Shown here one piece after another: positions 43,307-51,971 of a stretch of 64,000 bases of DNA. The translations under genes and the position numbers were made by a program. Position 1 is the first letter of the stretch. The number at the start of each line of letters is the position of its first letter. Source of the DNA: Neobacillus sp. PS3-40 (lineage in GTDB: Bacteria > Bacillota > Bacilli > Bacillales > Cytobacillaceae); contig NZ_CP133266.1 of assembly GCF_030915485.1 (NCBI RefSeq), forward strand, positions 4,034,001 through 4,098,000, read 5' to 3'. The notes under the pieces were generated by a model that was not told the DNA's origin, ran no database searches, and saw only the letters and a list, made by a program, of their open reading frames with translations.

Positions 43307-45247
43307 ATGAATAAAACAATTGGAATACTCGCGCATGTTGATGCAGGCAAAACGACATTTGCGGAGCAGCTTCTTTTCCATACAAAAACAATTAGACAAA
43401 GAGGTCGTGTTGACCATAAGGATGCTTTTTTAGATAGTCATATGATTGAGAGACAAAGAGGAATTACGGTTTTTGCGGATCAAGCTATTTTCTCATTTAA
43501 TGAATCCACTTATTACTTGATTGATACACCCGGACATATCGATTTTTCCCCGGAAATGGAGCGTGCACTTCAAGTAATGGATTTTGCAATAGTGATCATT
43601 AGTGCTGTTGAGGGAGTCGAGGGGCATACAGAAACTGTTTGGCAACTTCTCCAAAAGCATAGCGTTCCGACGTTTTTCTTTATTAATAAAATGGATCGTG
43701 TTGGCGCTGATGTAGATCGTGTCATGGAAGAAATTAGGACAAATTTAACAGAGGATGTTTGTGATATTACAACAAGTATGAAACAAGGGGAAATGAATGA
43801 GGAATTGCTTGAATTTGTTGCTGAGAGAAATGAACTCCTTTTGGAAAAATATATGGAAACTGGATATCATCAACATTTGTGGCTAGAAACGATGAAAGAA
43901 ATGATTAAGCGAAATCAACTTTTTCCATGTGTAAATGGATCAGCATTACAAGATAGCGGTATTGAATTTTTTCTAGAGCAACTAGATCTTTTAACCAAAA
44001 CGAACTACTCCAGCGAGGAACCCTTTGCGGGCAGGGTTTATAAAATTCGTTATGACGAAAAAGGTTCAAGGCTTACTTATATCAAATGCTTGCAAGGTAA
44101 CTTAAAGGTTCGTGATGAAATTCGATATGGTCAATCCTGCGAAAAAATTACCCAAATACGCTTATATAATGGAAGTAAATTTAAAACCGTTGATCAGGTT
44201 GTGGCGGGGGATATTTTTGCTGTAATGGGACTTTCGGAGGCTTCGGCTGGGGATGGTTTAGGATTATTAACGGATAAAGCGATTTTTGAAATGGCCTCGA
44301 CGCTTAAATCCAAAGTGATTTTTGAACCATCACTCAATGTGAAAGAGATTTTAGGCTACTTTAAAATATTGGATGCGGAAGATCCTTCGTTAAATGTAAT
44401 GTGGGAAGAACGTTTGCAGGAAATTCATATCCACGTAATGGGGATCATACAGCTTGAAGTATTGGAACAGATCGTCAGAGAGCGATTTCATGTTGATGTT
44501 ACATTTGGTGATCCCGAAATTTTGTATAAAGAAACAATCAGTTCTGTAGTCAATGGATATGGTCATTTCGAACCCTTAGGGCATTATGCCGAAGTCCACC
44601 TAAAATTAGAGCCTGCTGACAAAAATAGTGGTATCACGTTTGAAAACAAATGCCATTCAGATGACTTGTCAATCGGCAATCAGAACGTAATTCGCCAGCA
44701 TCTTTTTGAGAAGGAACATCACGGAATCTTGACGGGTTCTCCACTTACAGATATTCAGGTCACATTATCAACCGGTCGGGCTCATAATAAACATACTTCT
44801 GGCGGTGATTTTAGAGAGGCTACCTTCAGAGCTATAAGACAAGGTTTAGAAAAAGCAACGAACGTATTACTTGAACCGTTTTATCATTTTAAAATGAAAA
44901 TTGAATTAGATCATATGGGTAAAATTTTAACCGATATTCAAAATGCACATGGTAGCTTTGAACCACCAATTACAGATGGAAATAAAACGACTTTAACAGG
45001 GAAAGTACCTGTCGCAACCTTTATGAATTATAGTACTGAGTTTGCTTCGATCACACAGGGGAAAGGAATAATGAATTTAGTAGTTGGTGGGTATTACCCA
45101 TGTCACAATCAAGCACAAGTGATCGAGAAAATTGGTTACAATAAAAATGCTGATCCAGACTATACTTCTTCCTCGATTTTTTGTTCGAAAGGTCAAGGTT
45201 ATTCTGTTCCTTGGGATGAGGCAGAGAAGGAAATGCATAGTTTGTGA
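43307..45247 (+). CDS. Tet(M)-like ribosome-associated translational GTPase
   Basis: 646-aa EF-G-like GTPase of the tetracycline ribosomal-protection family. G1 A-H-V-D-A-G-K-T-T, G3 D-T-P-G-H-I-D-F, G4 N-K-M-D-R; domains II-V follow, ending in a C-terminal tail with F-C-S-K-G-Q-G-Y-S-V-P-W. The length matches Tet(M) (639). It is chromosomal and unlinked to any mobile gene. Many Bacillus chromosomes have such homologues without shown resistance, so ribosome rescue or protection is the safe call and tetracycline resistance is untested. GAGGTGGCAA precedes the ATG. Confidence 0.85.
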   Translation: MNKTIGILAHVDAGKTTFAEQLLFHTKTIRQRGRVDHKDAFLDSHMIERQRGITVFADQAIFSFNESTYYLIDTPGHIDFSPEMERALQVMDFAIVIISAVEGVEGHTETVWQLLQKHSVPTFFFINKMDRVGADVDRVMEEIRTNLTEDVCDITTSMKQGEMNEELLEFVAERNELLLEKYMETGYHQHLWLETMKEMIKRNQLFPCVNGSALQDSGIEFFLEQLDLLTKTNYSSEEPFAGRVYKIRYDEKGSRLTYIKCLQGNLKVRDEIRYGQSCEKITQIRLYNGSKFKTVDQVVAGDIFAVMGLSEASAGDGLGLLTDKAIFEMASTLKSKVIFEPSLNVKEILGYFKILDAEDPSLNVMWEERLQEIHIHVMGIIQLEVLEQIVRERFHVDVTFGDPEILYKETISSVVNGYGHFEPLGHYAEVHLKLEPADKNSGITFENKCHSDDLSIGNQNVIRQHLFEKEHHGILTGSPLTDIQVTLSTGRAHNKHTSGGDFREATFRAIRQGLEKATNVLLEPFYHFKMKIELDHMGKILTDIQNAHGSFEPPITDGNKTTLTGKVPVATFMNYSTEFASITQGKGIMNLVVGGYYPCHNQAQVIEKIGYNKNADPDYTSSSIFCSKGQGYSVPWDEAEKEMHSL

Positions 45248-45248
45248 T

Positions 45249-45485
45249 AAAGAAAACTCGCCGATTGGCAAGCCCCTAAGGGCGAAGACAGAGGCGTAGT
45301 TGCACTTATGTGCTAGCAGAATTTATGGAAATAAATTCTGATTAACTAAAGAAAACTCGCCGATTGGCGAGCCCCTAAGGGCGAAGACAGAGGCGTAGTT
45401 GCACTTATGCGATTTGAGTGCTGATTCATTTATCAACGATAGTTACTTACTTTAGTGCGTTAACAAAGATTTACTTACTTATAAG
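45249..45485 (-). repeat. Modular hairpin repeat, copy E (two modules, minus orientation)
   Basis: Two near-identical units: GAAAACTCGCCGATTGGCAAGC at 45252 and the same with GGCGAGC at 45353, each followed by CCCTAAGGGCGAAGACAGAG and GTAGTTGCACTTATG. The pair ends in CTTATAAG at 45478-45485. It starts 2 bases after the stop codon of the GTPase gene. On the minus strand this is colinear with copy B and is the best-preserved copy. Confidence 0.9.
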
Positions 45486-45493
45486 ATAATAAA

Positions 45494-45522
45494 TTGACGA
45501 GCGCAATAAGTGCGCTCGTCAA
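45494..45522 (-). terminator. Terminator of 57-aa protein gene
   Basis: TTGACGAGCGC / GCGCTCGTCAA, a perfect 11-bp stem, followed on the minus strand by TTTATTAT. Confidence 0.82.
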
Positions 45523-45526
45523 TTTG

Positions 45527-45700
45527 CTAACGACGGTGTTGAATAAGGTCAATAGTACCTAAGACGATGTGTGCTAATCCAAATCCAAATACAGTATTAG
45601 CGACCATTTTATTTGCTCCACGATTTTGTTTCAGTATATACCCTGTTGCAGTAACGGCTGTGCCCAGTGCAGTTGGAATCAAACCTTCACGAATGTTCAT
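45527..45700 (-). CDS. Small conserved membrane-like protein, 57 aa
   Basis: Reading frame M-N-I-R-E-G-L-I-P-T-A-L-G-T-A-V to D-L-I-Q-H-R-R, with GGGAGGTAGG well placed before the ATG and a perfect terminator just behind the stop. Two short hydrophobic stretches (about 7-22 and 36-51) enclose a basic turn (K-Q-N-R-G-A-N-K). It resembles small Bacillus proteins that some databases misname asparagine synthase; the true function is unknown. Confidence 0.75.
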   Translation of the reverse strand: MNIREGLIPTALGTAVTATGYILKQNRGANKMVANTVFGFGLAHIVLGTIDLIQHRR

Positions 45701-45849
45701 TCAGTCCTACCTCCCATTGTAGTTAGCGGCATTAAGCATTCTAATTGAACGCTTTATTAGTATTTACAAACGGGATAAAATCATGTCCTTTTAAATTCAA
45801 CTGAGCAAAGTAACAATTAATACATAATTATCCTGAAGATGTAATTTAA

Positions 45850-47115
45850 TTATATAAAAACTCTTTCCACTTCTATTGGTGTAAGAGCATTCGTTGAATT
45901 AATGTAAATAAACGCATCATATCGTTCTGCCATACTGGATGGAACATAGTTTCCGTAATGTTCATATTGCGGGTTATACACAACGCCAATGGCGCGGTGG
46001 CCAATCCTCTGACTAAAGATATGCTGATTTTTTTCGTTGAAAATAAGGATTTTATCATGCGAACCTGCCTTGTGCATCATATCCTCAATGCTACCTTCTT
46101 GAGCAGGTGGGGTAATCATTCTTTCGAAGTTTGCACCCCATTTATCTGCTGCAATAACGGTTCCACGATGTGTACCAAATCCGACAATAAATATATTTTC
46201 TTGTCCTTCCTGTTTCCTTAAAAGTTGACCAACATTTACGATGCCTTCATCAGCCATATTTGTTGCTCTCGCATCGCCAACATGTGTGTTGTGTTCCCAG
46301 ATGATCCCTTTTGAGTTCTCGCCCAGATATGCACTTATTTTATTGATAACCTCAACCATATGTCTGTCTCGCATATTCCAAGATTCATTATCATGGACAA
46401 CCATTGTTCTGTAGTAATTTTCAGCATTTGCTGTAATTATTGCATTCACTTCAAGTTCTAATTTACTTTCTTCAGTGTCTAGATATTTATTTTTATTTAA
46501 ACATATTTCAGTTAAAAGCTTTGTTACCTCATCCTTGCAACCCTCTGAATAGAAGGAGGCAGATATACCGTACTTTTCAGGTTGACGATTAAATGGTTCA
46601 AAGCATGCAAACATTTTTTTTGCTGTTTCAATATCAGGAGAGTTTATTTTTTCCAAATACTTGATGATTTCATCCATGGACTCCCATAAACTATAAACAT
46701 CTATCCCGTAAAAGCCGACTTGACCCTCTTTCGACTGATGTTGATTGTATATCTTTAACCACTCAATGAAATCAATTATTTCCTCATTAGCCCACATCCA
46801 GGTTGGCCAACGGGAAAAAGATGATAAAACCTCCCTAGCACTTGTATGTAATTGATCAAATCCTTTTATGTACCTATTTACCTGAAGACAAGCAGGCCAG
46901 TCGCCTTCGACTGCTAAAAAGGTATAACCTTTATCAGCAATAAGTTTTTTTGAAAGTTCAACTCGGATTTTATAGTATTCAGAGGTCCCATGTGATGATT
47001 CACCTAACAATACGTATTTTGCATGACGGATCTCATGAATTAAAAAATCCAAATCATTTGGACCGTTTAATATAATTGCATCATTTTTAATAGCTTGAAT
47101 TAGAATATCACTCAT
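45850..47115 (-). CDS. Erythromycin esterase-like protein
   Basis: 421-aa member of the erythromycin esterase (Ere) family. The active-site pattern L-G-E-S-S-H-G-T-S-E-Y-Y near residue 37, W-P-T-W-M-W, and W-E-H-N-T-H-V-G-D in the second half correspond to the conserved Glu/His residues of EreA/B. Chromosomal family members in Bacillus mostly have no proven macrolide activity. It stands alone on the minus strand. The true substrate is unknown. Confidence 0.85.
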   Translation of the reverse strand: MSDILIQAIKNDAIILNGPNDLDFLIHEIRHAKYVLLGESSHGTSEYYKIRVELSKKLIADKGYTFLAVEGDWPACLQVNRYIKGFDQLHTSAREVLSSFSRWPTWMWANEEIIDFIEWLKIYNQHQSKEGQVGFYGIDVYSLWESMDEIIKYLEKINSPDIETAKKMFACFEPFNRQPEKYGISASFYSEGCKDEVTKLLTEICLNKNKYLDTEESKLELEVNAIITANAENYYRTMVVHDNESWNMRDRHMVEVINKISAYLGENSKGIIWEHNTHVGDARATNMADEGIVNVGQLLRKQEGQENIFIVGFGTHRGTVIAADKWGANFERMITPPAQEGSIEDMMHKAGSHDKILIFNEKNQHIFSQRIGHRAIGVVYNPQYEHYGNYVPSSMAERYDAFIYINSTNALTPIEVERVFI

Positions 47116-47346
47116 GTTATTCCCTCACATTGTTTATATTCTGCCCCATTTAGCTTTCACCGAAAATTACCCTTGCAATCGTGATAATAAATTCCAATTA
47201 AATTTTAATAAAAGGCTATTTTTCGTAATTAAAACAAAAGTACATTTTAAATCGAAATCCTACTATCTTTCATCTTAAAATTTTTCTAATGGAGAATAAT
47301 ATTATAAAAATAATTAAACCTATGATGGAAAGGGCAGGTGAAAAAT

Positions 47347-47604
47347 ATGGCTAGTAACGAATCGTATCAACCAGGACAAATTGTCTATATCATTATTAGA
47401 AACCCACATGCTCAAGATGTAGCAAATATTCAAGAAGCCGCTGTTGTTCAAAATCCTGATGAGCCAGACCAGCTTGCTCTTTTTATACATGAAACCTATT
47501 ATCCATTAACAGATGAAGTGGCAGTTTATTCAACGGTAAATGAGGCAGAATACGCTTATCAAGAAGTATTTGGGTTGATAGAAATGGAGAATTATGATGG
47601 TTAA
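47347..47604 (+). CDS. splA: Transcriptional regulator SplA
   Basis: 85-aa SplA-domain protein, the TRAP-like negative regulator of spore photoproduct lyase expression in B. subtilis. It begins M-A-S-N-E-S-Y-Q-P-G-Q-I-V-Y and contains L-F-I-H-E-T-Y-Y-P-L. A GTG at 47338 is in frame, but GGCAGGTG suits ATG 47347. It overlaps splB, as in related species. A forespore (sigma-G) promoter is expected but I could not place one clearly. Confidence 0.87.
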   Translation: MASNESYQPGQIVYIIIRNPHAQDVANIQEAAVVQNPDEPDQLALFIHETYYPLTDEVAVYSTVNEAEYAYQEVFGLIEMENYDG

Positions 47605-48625
47605 GCCTTTCGTACCACAACTCGTCTATGTTGAACCAGCTGCAATGGAATATCCACTTGGAAAAGCGTTAATGTCTAAATTTGAAGGTATGGGAATCGA
47701 AATCAGGCAAACAACTTCACACAATCAAATTCGAAATTTGCCTGGAGAAAGCGATTTTCAAAAATACCGGATTGCAAAATCTACATTAGTTGTCGGAGTT
47801 CGAAAAACTTTAAAATTTGATACTTCGAAACCTTCTGCGGAATATGCAATTCCGTTTGTGACAGGATGTATGGGGCATTGCCATTATTGCTATTTACAAA
47901 CCACGATGGGCAGCAAACCTTATATCCGCACATACGTCAATATTGATGACATCTTTGAAGCTGCGGATCAATACATGAAAGAACGTGCTCCAGAACCAAC
48001 AAGATTTGAAGCTTCATGTACATCGGATATTGTAGGGGTTGATCATTTAACACATACGTTAAAAAAGGCAATTGAATTTTTTGGTCAATCAGAGTATGGA
48101 AGACTTCGGTTTGTAACAAAATTTGCTCATGTCGATCATTTACTTGACGCCAAACATAATGGTCGAACTCGTTTTCGCTTTAGTATAAACGACGATTATA
48201 TTATCAAAAATTTTGAACCTGGAACATCAAGATTGCCAGAACGAATTGAGGCCGCAGTTAAAGTGGCTGGAGCAGGATATCCATTAGGATTTATAATTGC
48301 TCCCATTTATCTTCATGAGGGATGGCAAGAGGGTTATCGAGTAATGCTAGAAAAACTGGAATCTGAGCTACCAGATTCTGCAAAGACAGATTTAACTTTT
48401 GAAATGATTCAACATCGGTTTACCCAACCGGCAAAACGTGTGATCCAAAAAAACTATCCGATGACAAAACTAGAACTTGACGAGACAAAGCGGAAATGGA
48501 AATGGGGTCGCTACGGAATCGGTAAGTATGTCTATACAAATAGTGAACAAGAAGATATTAAGGATACGCTTGGCAGCTACATCCATACGTATTTTCCCAA
48601 AGCTAAAATTGAGTATTTTACATGA
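47597..48625 (+). CDS. splB: Spore photoproduct lyase
   Basis: Radical-SAM enzyme that reverses the thymine spore photoproduct in DNA during germination. The cluster motif C-M-G-H-C-H-Y-C gives C91, C95 and C98 if translation starts at ATG 47597, and the catalytic-site cysteine falls at C141 (A-S-C-T-S-D); all four match B. subtilis SplB numbering, as does the length of 342 aa. GGAGA is also better spaced for 47597 than for ATG 47594. Its presence marks the host as a spore former. Confidence 0.95.
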   Translation: MVKPFVPQLVYVEPAAMEYPLGKALMSKFEGMGIEIRQTTSHNQIRNLPGESDFQKYRIAKSTLVVGVRKTLKFDTSKPSAEYAIPFVTGCMGHCHYCYLQTTMGSKPYIRTYVNIDDIFEAADQYMKERAPEPTRFEASCTSDIVGVDHLTHTLKKAIEFFGQSEYGRLRFVTKFAHVDHLLDAKHNGRTRFRFSINDDYIIKNFEPGTSRLPERIEAAVKVAGAGYPLGFIIAPIYLHEGWQEGYRVMLEKLESELPDSAKTDLTFEMIQHRFTQPAKRVIQKNYPMTKLELDETKRKWKWGRYGIGKYVYTNSEQEDIKDTLGSYIHTYFPKAKIEYFT

Positions 48626-48688
48626 TAATGTATTAATTATAGTTTATATTTTCTAAAAAATTTACGGAGAAGAAAGGAAGTAACTAAT

Positions 48689-49063
48689 ATGGAACAAAAT
48701 GGATTAGGATTTACAAGCTCAAAACAAATAGATTTGAATCGTTTTAAAGAGGGGATTGGAAGTTCTACTCTAAATATGCCAGAAATACTAACTTCTTTTA
48801 ATGAATTTACTGAGGCTTGCTTTAAAGAAGGAGAAATATCTCAAAAAAATAAACAATTGATTGCTCTTGGAACAAGTATATACTCACAGGACGAATATTG
48901 TATTATTTATCATACTAAAGGATGTCTAGACCAAGGCTGTAGTGAAAAGGAAATTTTTGAAGCGATTGGAGTGGCAACAGCCATCGGTGGCGGAGCCGCA
49001 ATGAGTCAGGGTGTAACACTCGTACAGGAATGCATGAAGGAATTTGGTCAACAAATGCAATAA
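48689..49063 (+). CDS. Carboxymuconolactone decarboxylase (AhpD-like) protein
   Basis: 124-aa CMD-family protein. The active-site segment E-Y-C-I-I-Y-H-T-K-G-C, near residue 70, has the E-x-C-x3-H arrangement; the typical C-x-x-C is replaced by C-I-I-Y. Such proteins act as small disulfide or alkylhydroperoxide reductase partners, or have unknown roles. AGAAAGGAAG precedes the ATG. Followed by a terminator. Confidence 0.82.
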   Translation: MEQNGLGFTSSKQIDLNRFKEGIGSSTLNMPEILTSFNEFTEACFKEGEISQKNKQLIALGTSIYSQDEYCIIYHTKGCLDQGCSEKEIFEAIGVATAIGGGAAMSQGVTLVQECMKEFGQQMQ

Positions 49064-49095
49064 TTTGAAAGAAAGTAAAGAAACACAGGAAAACA

Positions 49096-49150
49096 CGGTT
49101 ACTTCTAACCGTGTCAGGCTGTCGAAAAACCTTCGACAGCTTATTATTTT
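49096..49150 (+). terminator. Double hairpin terminator after CMD gene
   Basis: ACACGGTT/AACCGTGT hairpin followed by GCTGTCGAA/TTCGACAGC and TTATTATTTT. The first hairpin sequence (ACGGTTACTTCTAACCGTG) is repeated at 49813-49831 with T6. Confidence 0.8.
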
Positions 49151-49215
49151 GTATAATTCTTATATTAATTCACCGCGTTAATTTGTTAAAATATTAGTAT
49201 GTTGCTTTGTAGCAG

Positions 49216-49721
49216 GTCAGTTGAATTCCGCTCCAGGCGCTCGCTTTCCGCTTTAGTGCCGGGGAGCCTCCTCGGCGCTAAAGCGGAGCGCGCTGAAAAA
49301 GCACGGGGATGATTAGGGTCAATTCGGGACAGCATATGGGCTTTTTCCACGATCACAGGGATGATTAGGCTCTATTCGAGACAGCATGCGGGCTTTTTCC
49401 ACGATTACAAGGATGATTAAGCTCTATTCAGGACAGCAATCACCCTTTTTTCTCTCTCTTAGGGATGATTAAGAGGGCAATAGCTATATTCACAGGAATT
49501 TAATAAGAATAATAAAATTTCTAGGTTAATAATGATTAGCCTGGAATCCAAATGCAAGAAAAAAGGCGCTTCTTCCAAAAATATGGAACGAATGTCGGCT
49601 TTTTAATAAAAGGCTATTTTGTGGTTTTAAAAAAGAAAGTTTTTCAGTGCCCTAGGTGGTAACGCCGAGGAGGCTCCAGGACCTCCCCGCGGAAAGCGAG
49701 TGCCTGGAGCGGAAATCAACA
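49216..49721. repeat. GC-rich inverted repeats enclosing a 52-bp tandem array
   Basis: Inverted copies of a GC-rich element (CCGCTCCAGGC...CTCGCTTTCCGC) lie at 49226-49290 and 49659-49717, each with its own internal palindrome (for example GCTTTAGTGCC / GGCGCTAAAGC). Between them is a tandem array with an exact 52-base period: GGATGATTA at 49307, 49359, 49411 and 49463, with G-CTCTATTC-GGACAGCA and GGGCTTTTTC in the first three units. No coding frame. The element type is common in Bacillus intergenic DNA. Confidence 0.85.
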
Positions 49722-49789
49722 GGCCCATTTGCAGGAATCATTCATAAGTTTGGTATTTTGGTGCTGAGAAAATAAAAATTGCCGAGAAA

Positions 49790-49840
49790 AATACCCCTTT
49801 CTCGACAATCTGACGGTTACTTCTAACCGTGTTTTTTAGT
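49790..49840 (+). terminator. Hairpins downstream of repeat block
   Basis: GCCGAGAAA / TTTCTCGAC stem and then ACGGTTA / TAACCGT with T6. Confidence 0.6.
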
Positions 49841-49886
49841 AACTACTTATAATATTCCTTTTCAAATCAACTTACAGCTGCAAATG

Positions 49887-50399
49887 TTAGCAATCCTGAT
49901 GCTTATTAAGATGCAGTGGAGGAGGAATGATCCAGCCTTTTTCTTTATTCAAACGAAGTGCTTTTGCACCAAGTGCCGCCTTTTGTACATGGAATTGGCC
50001 ATACATCATAGCAACGTCTTCTCTGATTGATTTACCTATAATTTGGCTGCAAGCAACTAATCCAACTGCAATATCAGCAGAGAGCACAGCTGCAATTGCC
50101 GGATCTTGGAATCTTGCCCCTACAGGGATATCATTTAAACATGCATCTGGTACTTCAGGAGCAGCTGGAGGTAAGGCAATGCCGTTGTCTTTTAAAAGCT
50201 CTGCGGTTTGTTTCAATTGCTGTTGTCCAATTTCAATTGCTTCTGATAATAATTTTTTTAAATCATCATCACCTACATGATTCAGCATGGTTTGATAACC
50301 AGCTACCATACCATTTCCAGCTAATTGTGAAGCCCATATATCAAAGACCTCTCCGTAGTGTAAAGGCTCATCCTTAGGATTTCCACTTAAAATTCCCAT
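49887..50399 (-). CDS. DUF3231 family protein
   Basis: 170-aa member of DUF3231, a ferritin-like helical family common in spore formers and sometimes annotated as spore coat-related. Starts M-G-I-L-S-G-N-P-K-D-E-P-L-H-Y-G-E-V, the family's conserved beginning; AAGGAGGG lies correctly before ATG 50399, although the frame extends to 50435. Helical segments contain repeated Q-Q-L-K-Q and K-x-x-x-E patterns. Function unknown. Confidence 0.85.
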   Translation of the reverse strand: MGILSGNPKDEPLHYGEVFDIWASQLAGNGMVAGYQTMLNHVGDDDLKKLLSEAIEIGQQQLKQTAELLKDNGIALPPAAPEVPDACLNDIPVGARFQDPAIAAVLSADIAVGLVACSQIIGKSIREDVAMMYGQFHVQKAALGAKALRLNKEKGWIIPPPLHLNKHQDC

Positions 50400-50615
50400 T
50401 GTTACCCTCCTTAGAGTATTAGAAAATTTATTCATTTAAAGTGCCACCTTTCCTGAAGCACTTAACTAGTTTGTCCAATGTCACGTGTGAATAATGATTA
50501 ATTTAATAAACTTTTTTTGAAAGATTATCCGAGAGATTTCTTTATCATTAATCACTAAAAAATATATTGGCGGAGATCTCAAAAAAACATACTAAGAAGT
50601 CAATGTTCAAAAAGG

Positions 50616-50957
50616 CTATTTTTTCTCTTCTTTTTTCGCAATTTTTTTCTCACTAATGGAACGGAAAATTTGAGTATTCATACTGCCTTGAACAATATTC
50701 TGCAGAAAAAAAGCTTCAATTAGCTTTAAATACTCTTCATCATCAAACATTTTTTTGCTTTGCAATTCCATTTCAGCTAGGCCTTCGTATGTGGTTAAAA
50801 ACGCGTATGTATGATCTTCCCCTGAAACCGGAGTTAAAATCTCAACCTTTTGAGCATAGTGTTCATTCCGAAAACATTTAATCTCTCTTAAATTATCTAT
50901 TCCTTCTTTAAATTTATCTTGTTTAATTTGAAATGTTTGATAAACAAAAATTGACAA
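50616..50957 (-). CDS. Hypothetical protein, possible ferredoxin-like alpha/beta barrel
   Basis: 113 aa: Y-Q-T-F-Q-I-K-Q-D-K-F-K-E-G-I-D-N-L-R-E at the start and Y-A-F-L-T-T-Y-E-G-L-A-E-M in the middle look like the strand-helix-strand pattern of NIPSNAP/antibiotic-monooxygenase-like dimeric barrels. The basic tail K-K-I-A-K-K-E-E-K-K is unusual. TTG start with AGGGGGG upstream. No certain family. Confidence 0.55.
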   Translation of the reverse strand: MSIFVYQTFQIKQDKFKEGIDNLREIKCFRNEHYAQKVEILTPVSGEDHTYAFLTTYEGLAEMELQSKKMFDDEEYLKLIEAFFLQNIVQGSMNTQIFRSISEKKIAKKEEKK

Positions 50958-51085
50958 GCCAAGCCCCCCTGAAAAGTTTTAATAAACTTATCTTATAAAA
51001 TTCCCCAAAAGAGTTAATTTATTCTGTAGTTGTCTCATAAAATTAATGTACAAGTTCGTACTTAAAGTTATTGGAGTGGTTTTTC

Positions 51086-51718
51086 TTGAGTGCAAGTATT
51101 TTAACTAGTTACATAATCTTGGGCTTTACTTTAGCTGCACCAATTGGCCCGGTTAATTCTGCTAGATTATCTAAGGGGATAAAGAATGGATTCTGGCATG
51201 CTTGGATTGTGGGAATTGGTTCGATGATTGCAGATGGAATCTTTATGCTAATGGTTTATTTAGGGATGGTTCAATTTTTAGGGGTTCCTGTTGTACAAAT
51301 CTTTCTTTGGCTTTTTGGAGGATTTATTCTTATTTATTCAGGAGCGGAAAGTATCAAGGGAGCAAGTAAAGTTACTCTTACATGTAGCAGGGAGAAGGAT
51401 TCTTTATTTAAATGCTTTCTGACAGGTTTCTTTATGTCAATAACAAGCCCATTATCCATTCTTTTTTGGTTAGGGATCTATGGTTCAGTTCTAGCTAAAA
51501 CAGCCCAAACAAACGGAACTGAGTCATTATTGATTTATAGTAGCATGATCTTTATTGGCCTTACTTTTTGGGATGTATTTGTTGCAACACTTACTACAGG
51601 TTTCCGAAAGCTGTTAAATGTAAAAAGTCTTATAGCAGTTTCGATCCTATCGGGTATGTCACTAATTGGATTTGGCTTTTATTTTGGATATCAAGGAATA
51701 AATGCACTTGTGGGTTAA
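51086..51718 (+). CDS. LysE family transporter
   Basis: 210-aa membrane protein of the LysE/RhtB amino-acid exporter family with six hydrophobic segments. The N-terminal motif G-F-T-L-A-A-P-I-G-P-V-N is diagnostic. TTG 51086 with GGAGTGG at 6 bases is preferred over the open TTG 51071. Single gene; exported compound unknown. Confidence 0.87.
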   Translation: MSASILTSYIILGFTLAAPIGPVNSARLSKGIKNGFWHAWIVGIGSMIADGIFMLMVYLGMVQFLGVPVVQIFLWLFGGFILIYSGAESIKGASKVTLTCSREKDSLFKCFLTGFFMSITSPLSILFWLGIYGSVLAKTAQTNGTESLLIYSSMIFIGLTFWDVFVATLTTGFRKLLNVKSLIAVSILSGMSLIGFGFYFGYQGINALVG

Positions 51719-51971
51719 TTTTTTAGTGATGATCGATTAAAGTAGATCCTGATTGTAACTGAAATGTAAAATCTTTGAACGGGAGTTGCTAATTTAAAGC
51801 CCATTTATTCTTGGAGATTTCATGAATCGCCTAAGGTATTGTGTGAATTTCTAAATGGGGGTGTTGTTTTTTGGAATTAATAACAATAGCTTAAGTTATT
51901 TAATATTGTTAAAATTTAAATTGTAGTGTCAAAGAAGATGCTGTATTAATTCTCAAACGAGGAGAGGTTTT

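Noticed and set aside
45958-46221. 87-codon frame opposite the Ere-like gene
   Set aside because: Antisense shadow of a well-supported gene.
43307-47115. Resistance island (Tet(M)-like, Ere-like genes)
   Set aside because: The genes are on opposite strands, separated by repeats and a small gene, with host-like composition and no integrase or transposase; both families have many chromosomal members without a proven resistance role.
47240-47346. Sigma-G promoter before splA
   Set aside because: Expected from B. subtilis, but no pair of elements with the right spacing was clear enough to report.
49297-49480. 52-bp tandem units considered as a CRISPR array
   Set aside because: Whole units drift rather than showing identical repeats with unrelated spacers, there are few units, and no cas genes exist in the window.
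51719-51971. THF or other riboswitch before fhs
   Set aside because: Searched by eye for the conserved loops and a terminator or sequestering hairpin; nothing convincing was found.
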